Assembly (NCBI GenBank): GCA_026989475.1
Contig: JALSJG010000058.1
Location: forward strand, 1-24,627
Direction of reading: 5' to 3'
Length of the DNA stretch: 24,627 nt
From: Thermaceae bacterium
GTDB taxonomy: Bacteria > Deinococcota > Deinococci > Deinococcales > Marinithermaceae
In this document: one piece after another, positions 1-5,196 of the stretch
Layout of the letters: every line of letters starts with the position of its first letter
Numbering within the stretch: the first letter of the stretch is position 1
Position numbers and translations under genes: made by a program
Notes under the pieces: generated by a model
What the model was told of the DNA's origin: nothing
Databases searched by the model: none
What the model saw: only the letters and a program-made list of their open reading frames with translations

Positions 1-10
1 AAGCGAGCAT

Positions 11-964
11 CTAATGCTCTCCGGTGGCTTGCAAGCACGCTTTGATGCGCGGCCCAAAAACGGCTTTAAATTTTTCCGCCGTTTTTAACATCCACTCGTG
101 AAATCGGGGCCATTCCTCCTTATTTTCGATGCTGCCCGATAAAAAGGTCTCAATGCGGCTTGCTTGCTTGTCGGGCAAAGCAGACCATTCTAATGGTACT
201 CCCAAGGAGCGCTCGATCGAATCTTTCTCTTTGCGTAAACATTGAAAAATCGATTGATTTTTAGGAATGTAAAGCGCCACTGAAATACGCTTCCGCGGGA
301 CGTTAACCGTAAGGGCGATATGCGCATGGGAACTGCCAATGCTGAGATCGTAATAATTTCGGGGGCCTGGATTTCTCAGTTGAAACGAAGTTGTTTTGTG
401 TCGGGCATACTCTTTAAACGTTGCCCAGTATTCGTACTGGAGAAGCTGTGTCTGAGTGATCTTATCGGAACCAAAAGACCGTTTTACCGTACGGGCCCAG
501 TCGTTCGGTTGGGCAACGATGTGAAACTTTGGTGCGTAAGGCGAGCCTCCTATCTGGTACACTTTGATCTGGACTAGGAAAAATCCCACCTCTTGATCGG
601 TGTGCTCGTTCAGCCACTCAATCGCGCGCCTATACTCCTCGCGAACGTCACCGACTATCCATACGATTACCGCCACATCCAGTCCCGAAGCGTAAGTTAT
701 GAGTTTGCCCAAGTGCGCGTGATCGGTGGCGGTAAGTTGGTTCTCAATCAACACCTTCTTGCCGGTGTTAACCTCTTGCGCGAGAATATCGGCCTCGAAA
801 GCCCCCACCGGTGCTTCACGCTGCACCAATTCGAGTTCGATTCCAAGCTCTTCAGCAAGCAGGTTCAAATTTTCTTTCTCTGCTAGCCAAGATGAAAAAC
901 TTCGTTCTTCGTGTGACCAGACTTTGCGTAGTTCGATCTCGGAAAGCCTTGCTAGCTCCGGCAC
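11..964 (-). CDS. DUF4268 domain protein, PD-(D/E)XK nuclease-like
   Basis: A 317-residue protein of the DUF4268 family, whose function is not established. The N-terminal third looks like a PD-(D/E)XK nuclease core: an acidic strand AFEADIL (D59), then LIENQL (E74 and Q76, an E-x-Q version of the motif), then TDHAHLGK with H82, H84 and K87. The rest, about residues 120 to 317, fits the family C-terminal region. I chose the GTG at 964, 8 bases after the stop of the upstream ArsR-type gene, because an open frame continues upstream only as Arg/Pro-rich antisense of that gene and an AGGGGG site lies in the gap. Base composition is clearly lower in GC than every other gene here, with many AAA, TTT and ATT codons, which suggests recent transfer. 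It could act in defence or DNA metabolism, but that is inference only. Confidence 0.8.
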   Translation of the reverse strand: MPELARLSEIELRKVWSHEERSFSSWLAEKENLNLLAEELGIELELVQREAPVGAFEADILAQEVNTGKKVLIENQLTATDHAHLGKLITYASGLDVAVIVWIVGDVREEYRRAIEWLNEHTDQEVGFFLVQIKVYQIGGSPYAPKFHIVAQPNDWARTVKRSFGSDKITQTQLLQYEYWATFKEYARHKTTSFQLRNPGPRNYYDLSIGSSHAHIALTVNVPRKRISVALYIPKNQSIFQCLRKEKDSIERSLGVPLEWSALPDKQASRIETFLSGSIENKEEWPRFHEWMLKTAEKFKAVFGPRIKACLQATGEH

Positions 965-972
965 GGCGGTGA

Positions 973-1338
973 CTAACCCCCTAATTCGGCTGCGTGCTCG
1001 AGCGCGGCGTCCAGGATCTCGCGCACGTGATCGTCGGCGAGGCGGTAGAAGACCTGGCGCCCCTTGCGCTCCCAGGCCACCAGATTGGCCTGGCGCAGGA
1101 CCCGGAGCTGGTGGCTCACCGCCGACTCGCTCATCGCGAGCAGGCTCGCGAGGTCGCATACGCAAAGCTCCCCGGCGGTGAGGGCGGCGAGGATCTTGAG
1201 CCGGGTGGGGTCGGCGATCGCTTTCAGGAGGACCGAGGCCAGCCGGGTCGCCGCCTCGTCGGGGATGGCCGCTCGCGCCCGGGCGATCTGGTCCGGGTGC
1301 AACGCGTGCACGCCGCAGCTCGGGGCCTCGGGTTTCAC
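973..1338 (-). CDS. ArsR/SmtB-family metal-sensing repressor (ZiaR-like)
   Basis: A 121-residue winged-helix regulator of the ArsR/SmtB family, which release DNA on binding metal. The recognition region is SESAVSHQLRVLRQANLV (about 70 to 87). Two metal sites can be read. ELCVCDL carries C59, C61 and D62, as in the alpha3N site of CadC and ZiaR, with C8 and H11 in the N-terminal arm as possible partners. The last helix has D102, H104, H115 and E118, with exactly the D-x-H-x10-H-x2-E spacing of the SmtB alpha5 zinc site. The expected inducer is therefore Zn, Cd or Co rather than arsenite. Start is a GTG with AAGGGG directly before it. It is divergent from the M23-like gene across 35 bases and followed after 8 bases by the DUF4268 gene; no metal pump gene is present in the window. 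Confidence 0.9.
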   Translation of the reverse strand: MKPEAPSCGVHALHPDQIARARAAIPDEAATRLASVLLKAIADPTRLKILAALTAGELCVCDLASLLAMSESAVSHQLRVLRQANLVAWERKGRQVFYRLADDHVREILDAALEHAAELGG

Positions 1339-1350
1339 CCCCTTATTTTC

Positions 1351-1361
1351 GCACGCCGTGC
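1351..1361. promoter_or_regulatory. Palindrome between divergent genes, possible repressor operator
   Basis: GCACGCCGTGC is a perfect 11-base dyad (5-base arms around a central C) in the 35-base gap between the metal sensor and the M23-like gene. ArsR-family repressors bind dyads over their own promoters, so autoregulation is plausible. It does not resemble the AT-rich SmtB operator, and a short GC palindrome can arise by chance. Confidence 0.3.
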
Positions 1362-1373
1362 AACAATAGGGCC

Positions 1374-2123
1374 ATGCGGCTGAAGCCCGGCTGGTACCTG
1401 CTCTTCCTCACGCTGCTTTACGCCGCCATCGTTACCTACGCCTGGCAGCGGAGCGAGCGGCGGCTGGCCGAGCTGGCCGCCGGCCGCGGGGTGGTCGCCG
1501 AACCCGCCCCGATGCCGGAACCCGAACCCGGCCCCGAGGCGCCCGCCGCCCTAGCCTACGCCCTCCCGCTGCCCGGGGCCTGCCTGCCGAAAAACCCCGC
1601 CCACCTACCGGGGGCGCCCCGGAAATATCGCAACGGGGTTTCCTACGGCTTCGTCTTTACCGGGGACGAGCCCTGCGTCCCGGTGGTCTACGGCGCCGGG
1701 GTGGTGGCGGCGGCCCCGGGCGAGGTGATCAAGGCCGACCGCGACTGGACCCCACCCACCCGGGAGGCGTTCGAAGAGCTGATCGCGGCGGTGGCCGGGG
1801 GGGCGAGCCCACAGCAGATGGACCGGCTCCGGGGGCGGGAGGTATGGATCCGCCACCCCGACGGCCGCGTGAGCGTCTACGCCCACCTCTCCGCGATCGC
1901 GCCCTGGGTGGAGGTGGGGGCGGAGGTCGCCCGCGGCGACTGGATCGGAAACGTGGGCAATAGCGGAACCGGCTCCGAGGCCGAGGGGACACGGGCCGGC
2001 GCCCGGCTGCTCTTCGAGCTCTGGCGCGGCGAGGTGGGGGAGGGCACCTACTTCGGGGAGGGGATGGAACCCGGGGAGGTGCGCAAGGCGGCTTCGGCCT
2101 TCTTCGTGCATCTCGCGGAGTGA
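1374..2123 (+). CDS. Membrane-anchored M23/LytM-fold protein, probably non-catalytic
   Basis: A 249-residue protein with one N-terminal membrane segment (about 6 to 23), a Pro/Glu-rich linker (43 to 58) and a peptidase M23-like domain to the C terminus. The fold is suggested by VVAAAPGEVIK (110 to 120), HPDGRVSVYAHLS (161 to 173), VEVGAEVARGDWIGNVGNSGTGSE-type sequence and LLFELW (212 to 217). Active LytM enzymes carry an H-x3-D zinc motif and an H-L-H-F-E motif. Here the first region reads YRNGVSYGF and the second RLLFEL, so three zinc ligands and one catalytic His appear lost and only H171 of YAHLS remains. Degenerate LytM proteins of the EnvC/NlpD type activate amidases, so a cell-wall regulatory role is possible. 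An insertion at about 124 to 155 is unusual. ATG start with weak AGGG; the AI-2E gene follows after 3 bases. Confidence 0.72.
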   Translation: MRLKPGWYLLFLTLLYAAIVTYAWQRSERRLAELAAGRGVVAEPAPMPEPEPGPEAPAALAYALPLPGACLPKNPAHLPGAPRKYRNGVSYGFVFTGDEPCVPVVYGAGVVAAAPGEVIKADRDWTPPTREAFEELIAAVAGGASPQQMDRLRGREVWIRHPDGRVSVYAHLSAIAPWVEVGAEVARGDWIGNVGNSGTGSEAEGTRAGARLLFELWRGEVGEGTYFGEGMEPGEVRKAASAFFVHLAE

Positions 2124-2126
2124 GCG

Positions 2127-3227
2127 ATGCGGGAAGCCTTTCTTGAGGTCTGGAAAAACCCCTATGTGCGGGTGGTCGCCTATCTCGGGCTCTTCTACCT
2201 GGTCTACCTCTTCTTGGTGCGGGCCGCCGAGGTGGTGGGGATCTTCGTCGCCGCCTACATCCTCGCCTACCTCGCGAACCCGGTGCTCACCTGGCTCGAG
2301 CACCGGCGCGTGCCCCGCTGGGCGGGGGTGCTCCTCGTCTACCTCTTCGGCTTTCTCTTCCTGGCCCTCGCCTCGGTGCTCGTCTACCAGGTGGTGGCCG
2401 AGCTCTCGGTCTTCGTCGCCGACCTGCCGAGCCTCGTCGAGGGGCTGCTCGCCTGGCTGCGGCGGGTCGCGGGGGTCCTCGACCGGAGCCTTGGGCTTGG
2501 GGAGGAGCTCGAAGCGTTTTTGCGCCAGGCCTCGGGAGACTTAGGGGCGCTGCTCGGGCAGTTCACCCAGACCTTCCTCTCCTGGCTCGAAGCCCTGCTC
2601 GCCGGGGGTAAGGGCCTCGTCGCGGGGGTGGCCCAGGTGGTGGGGGGGCTTTTCCAGCTCGTGCTGGTGCTGCTCGTCGCCGCCTACCTGATGCTCGACT
2701 TCCCCCGGGTAGGCGAGACCTTTCGCGCCCTGGTGCCGAGGCCCTACCGGGGGTTTGCCGAGGAGCTCGCGGTAAAGCTCGACCGGGCGGTGGGGGGCTA
2801 CATCCGGGGGCAGCTGGTGGTGGCGGCGCTCGCCGGGCTCACGCTCGGGGTGGGGTACGCCCTCTTGGGGATCCCCATGGCCGCTTCCCTTGGGTTCATC
2901 GGGGCGGTCTTCAACCTGATTCCCTACCTCGGCGGCCTGGTCTCGCTCCTGCTCGCGGTGCTCCTTGCCGCTACCAAGGGCTGGATCTTCGTGCTCGGAG
3001 CGGTCTTCGTCTTCGTTATCGAGAACCAGCTCGAGGCCAACCTCTACTCCCCCTGGGTGCTCTCGAAGACCACCGAGTTGCACCCGGTCTCGGTGATCCT
3101 CGCGATCCTCACCGGGGCCGCACTGTTTGGCCTTTGGGGGGCGCTGCTCGCGGTGCCGGCGGCGGCGTTTTTAAAGCTCCTCTTCACCGACTACTATCCG
3201 AAGAGCCGGTTTTACCGGGAGGGTTAA
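2127..3227 (+). CDS. AI-2E family transporter (PerM/YhhT-like permease)
   Basis: A 366-residue polytopic inner-membrane protein of the AI-2E/PerM family, the usual length. Hydrophobic segments lie near 13 to 32, 35 to 52, 66 to 90, 172 to 190, 228 to 248, 250 to 280, 283 to 300 and 326 to 352, with a less hydrophobic amphipathic region at about 95 to 165. Family landmarks are GYIRGQ (224 to 229), NLIPYLGG (263 to 270) and the ELHP stretch before the last helices. Substrates differ among members (autoinducer-2 export, Na+/H+ exchange) and cannot be told from sequence. The ATG follows a GGAGTGAG site that overlaps the end of the M23-like gene, so the two are probably translated from one mRNA. 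Confidence 0.88.
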   Translation: MREAFLEVWKNPYVRVVAYLGLFYLVYLFLVRAAEVVGIFVAAYILAYLANPVLTWLEHRRVPRWAGVLLVYLFGFLFLALASVLVYQVVAELSVFVADLPSLVEGLLAWLRRVAGVLDRSLGLGEELEAFLRQASGDLGALLGQFTQTFLSWLEALLAGGKGLVAGVAQVVGGLFQLVLVLLVAAYLMLDFPRVGETFRALVPRPYRGFAEELAVKLDRAVGGYIRGQLVVAALAGLTLGVGYALLGIPMAASLGFIGAVFNLIPYLGGLVSLLLAVLLAATKGWIFVLGAVFVFVIENQLEANLYSPWVLSKTTELHPVSVILAILTGAALFGLWGALLAVPAAAFLKLLFTDYYPKSRFYREG

Positions 3228-3260
3228 CCGGATCTTACAACCTTCCGCGGTTTCCGGGTG

Positions 3261-3266
3261 CATGAT
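3261..3266 (+). promoter_or_regulatory. Candidate -10 box of the LuxR-type gene
   Basis: CATGAT ends 6 bases before the ATG at 3273 and there is no ribosome binding site, as expected for a leaderless mRNA. TTACAA at 3235-3240 could serve as the -35 but the 20-base spacer is long. Weak. Confidence 0.3.
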
Positions 3267-3272
3267 GGGATT

Positions 3273-3755
3273 ATGCCGGTTTACTGCCCGTCGGGCGGGC
3301 TCTGGGAGGACGCGCTCGCGGCGCTGGTTCCGTCGGGTTTGCGCGTGTTCCTCGATCTTCCTCCGGGCAGTGCGCTGTACATCAGCGGAGATTTTGGGCT
3401 GATTCTGGCCGTTCTCCCGGGGGCTCCCTACCTGGAAGACCTCTACGATCGATGGCCCGGCCGGGTGCTCGCCCCGCCCCACGATCCCCATCTCCTGAGG
3501 GCGTCGCTGGAGCTGGCGGCCGCGGGGGGACGGCTTCCCAGACCGGTTCCCCGCTCCGGTCTGGCCCCTCGCGAGCGTCAGGTGCTGCGGCTCCTTGTCT
3601 CCGGGTTGGCGCCCCGGGCGATCGCCCAGGAACTCGGCATCTCGGCGGGAACCGTGCACGCCTACCTCGGCGTTCTTCGAGAGAAGCTCGCGGCCCCCAC
3701 CACCAGTGCCCTGGTCTCCGCTTACTACGGGCTGCCCCTGCATCAAGATTCCTAG
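3273..3755 (+). CDS. LuxR/NarL-type transcription regulator with degenerate receiver-like N-terminus
   Basis: A 160-residue regulator. The C-terminal half (about 96 to 157) is a LuxR/GerE helix-turn-helix: LAPRERQVLRLLVSGLAPRAIAQELGISAGTVHAYLGVLREKL is split here as LAPRERQVLRLL (97 to 108), AIAQELGISAGTVHAYL (116 to 132) and LREKL. The N-terminal 90 residues end in DPHLLRASLELAAAGGRLP, like the tail of a NarL-type receiver, but are too short for a full domain and show no convincing phospho-acceptor Asp, so a phosphorelay input is unlikely. No kinase gene is nearby. I prefer the ATG at 3273 over an in-frame GTG at 3258 because of the CATGAT box. It precedes the Trx-peptide-ABC block by 80 bases on the same strand and is the obvious candidate to control it. 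Confidence 0.75.
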   Translation: MPVYCPSGGLWEDALAALVPSGLRVFLDLPPGSALYISGDFGLILAVLPGAPYLEDLYDRWPGRVLAPPHDPHLLRASLELAAAGGRLPRPVPRSGLAPRERQVLRLLVSGLAPRAIAQELGISAGTVHAYLGVLREKLAAPTTSALVSAYYGLPLHQDS

Positions 3756-3818
3756 AGGAGAAGCCCTAGTTTGCATGAGTCCCCCCCCGGGCTCGGGGTG
3801 GTCGCCGGTCGTCCGGTT

Positions 3819-3828
3819 AGCCTAGGCT
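3819..3828. promoter_or_regulatory. Palindrome over the promoter of the Trx-peptide-ABC block
   Basis: AGCCTAGGCT is a perfect 10-base dyad. Its right half contains TAGGCT (3823-3828), a TANNNT -10 box ending 7 bases before the ATG at 3836, which lacks a ribosome binding site. The dyad thus covers the presumed leaderless promoter and could be an operator, for instance for the LuxR-type product encoded just upstream. No clear -35 box is visible. Inference from position and symmetry only. Confidence 0.4.
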
Positions 3829-3835
3829 GTTTCCA

Positions 3836-4948
3836 ATGAATCGCTGGCATCGGGTGGCTTTCCTCCTCCTGGTCCTCGGGGGGGCTTGGGGTCAGGGCAG
3901 CCCGGAGGCCCGCTACGGCGTGCCGCTCGGCACCCGGGTCGAGCTCGGGGTTCCCCTTTCGTCCTCCCAGCAGGCGCTCGTCGTCGTCTTTCCCGTGCCC
4001 GCCCGGTTCTGCCTTGCCCGCCGACTCGGCCACGAACCCCCCGAGACCTGCTTCGGTCACGCCCTGCTCGCCCGTGCCTGGGCCCGGGACTACCCCGGGG
4101 TATCGGTGGTCGTGGCCGACCCCCGCAGTTCGGAGGCGGACGTGCGTACGCTGGTTCGGCGCCTCGGAGGGCTCTCGCCGGCACGGCTCGCGGTCGGTAG
4201 CCGCGCCCGCGAGCTGGCCGGGGAGCTCGCGGTCAACCGCAGTCCCTTCGCCTTCCTCGTGGATCGCGCGGGGAAGGTGCGGGATAAGCTGGGCGGCTTC
4301 GGTCTCAGGCGATGGCTCGCCTTTGAGGCGCAGGTGGCGGCGGCCTCGGAGGGGGCCTGGGATCGCGTCGCGGCCGCGAGCGCGGGCGAACTCGTGCCCG
4401 GAGCGTCCGTGCCTCGCTGGCTGCCCGCGATGATCCGGGGGCAAAGGTACACGCTCGTGGTTAACCTCTTTCCCGGGTGCTGGCCCTGCGACGAGCTTGC
4501 CCGTGACCTCATCAGGGAGGCCCCGCGTCTTCTCGACGAGCGTCCCGCCCTCGCCCTCAACGTGATGGTGCTCGACGAGAGCGGGGAGGCTGCCTGCCGC
4601 GCGGTGCGCATCTGGAACCGGCGCTTTGGGCGGCAGGCACCGATAGCGGAGGGCCCGGTGTGCGGTTCCCGGTCCGGCGGGGATCCCCTGGCCAAGCTCT
4701 TCGGGAAGGCGCTTCCGCGGCACCCGCGCTTGCGGATCGTGCGTTACCGGATGATGGACGAGAACGATCTGGGACGGTGGTGGTGGGTCTTCACCGCGCC
4801 GGCGGCGGCGCTTTTGGAAGGGGACCGGGTGCTCCACGATCCCTACCGCAACCCCCTGCTGCCCCGGCGCTGGCGCGTGGGCACGCGTCCGGACTTCTCG
4901 GCGTTTTGGCACAAGGTCCGGGAGCTGACCGGACCGGTGCCCAGGTAG
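3836..4948 (+). CDS. Secreted tandem thioredoxin-fold protein with CWPC site
   Basis: A 370-residue exported protein. Residues 1 to 20 form a signal peptide (NRWHR, then LLLVLGGAWG). Two thioredoxin/TlpA-like domains follow. Domain 1 (about 45 to 165) has the strand ALVVVF and a FAFLVDRAGKV segment after cis-Pro P137, but only one Cys (C59) where CxxC is expected, plus C72. Domain 2 (about 200 to 360) has LVVNLFPGCWPC with C215 and C218 as a proper CxxC, extra cysteines C254 and C276, and a TAPAAALLEGDRV stretch with P322 in the cis-Pro place. It probably handles thiols or disulfides outside the cytoplasmic membrane. The next gene, 17 bases downstream, encodes a five-cysteine secreted peptide, which is a natural candidate substrate. 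Leaderless start predicted at this ATG. Not a close match to any named Dsb or Tlp family I recognise. Confidence 0.72.
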   Translation: MNRWHRVAFLLLVLGGAWGQGSPEARYGVPLGTRVELGVPLSSSQQALVVVFPVPARFCLARRLGHEPPETCFGHALLARAWARDYPGVSVVVADPRSSEADVRTLVRRLGGLSPARLAVGSRARELAGELAVNRSPFAFLVDRAGKVRDKLGGFGLRRWLAFEAQVAAASEGAWDRVAAASAGELVPGASVPRWLPAMIRGQRYTLVVNLFPGCWPCDELARDLIREAPRLLDERPALALNVMVLDESGEAACRAVRIWNRRFGRQAPIAEGPVCGSRSGGDPLAKLFGKALPRHPRLRIVRYRMMDENDLGRWWWVFTAPAAALLEGDRVLHDPYRNPLLPRRWRVGTRPDFSAFWHKVRELTGPVPR

Positions 4949-4965
4949 CGGAAAGGAGGATCGCG

Positions 4966-5196
4966 ATGAGGCTTGCTCGGACGGTACTGCCATTGGGGGT
5001 CTTGGCGCTGGGCGCCCCGGGGCTTGCCGAGTGCCAGCACTACTACAGCGAACATTACGGCTGCAGCGTGGGCGAGCGCATCGGTGGACAGACCCTCGGA
5101 CGCTGGTACGAGCAGGTGCATTACTGGGTGGTGTGCGACGGCGCGGTGGTATACGACACCTGGCAAACCGGGGCGAGCGAGTGCGGCACCTGCTAG
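4966..5196 (+). CDS. Small secreted Cys- and aromatic-rich peptide precursor
   Basis: A 76-residue ORF with a strong AAAGGAGGA site 5 bases before its ATG. The first 21 residues are a signal peptide (MRLAR, hydrophobic core, cleavage after PGLA), leaving about 55 residues with five cysteines (C23, C33, C57, C73, C76), the last two in the C-terminal ECGTC, and many Tyr, Trp and His (HYYSEHYGC, VHYWVVC, YDTW). I recognise no family. It lies between a secreted thioredoxin-fold protein and a MacB-like ABC transporter whose start codon overlaps its 3' end by 16 bases, so the genes are co-expressed. A bacteriocin-like or signalling peptide, or a small redox or envelope protein, are all possible. 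The odd Cys number leaves one free thiol or allows a dimer. Confidence 0.7.
   Translation: MRLARTVLPLGVLALGAPGLAECQHYYSEHYGCSVGERIGGQTLGRWYEQVHYWVVCDGAVVYDTWQTGASECGTC

Noticed and set aside
320..886. Plus-strand open frames over the AT-rich region
   Set aside because: Opposite to a protein with clear family blocks; no ribosome binding sites.
965..1165. Upstream extension of the DUF4268 frame to 384 residues
   Set aside because: The extra 67 residues are antisense to the ArsR gene and low in complexity; the family sequence starts after the GTG at 964.
3206..3229. CCGGT-TTT-ACCGG and GGTTAACC repeats at the end of the AI-2E gene
   Set aside because: Short and inside or next to the coding end; could be an operator for the LuxR-type gene but nothing else supports it.
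3785..3798. CCCCG/CGGGG hairpin after the LuxR-type gene as a terminator
   Set aside because: Only a 5-base stem within a C-run and no T-run.
4660..4965. Upstream extension of the small peptide frame to 178 residues
   Set aside because: Would overlap the thioredoxin gene and hide the signal peptide. The ATG at 4966 has a strong ribosome binding site.
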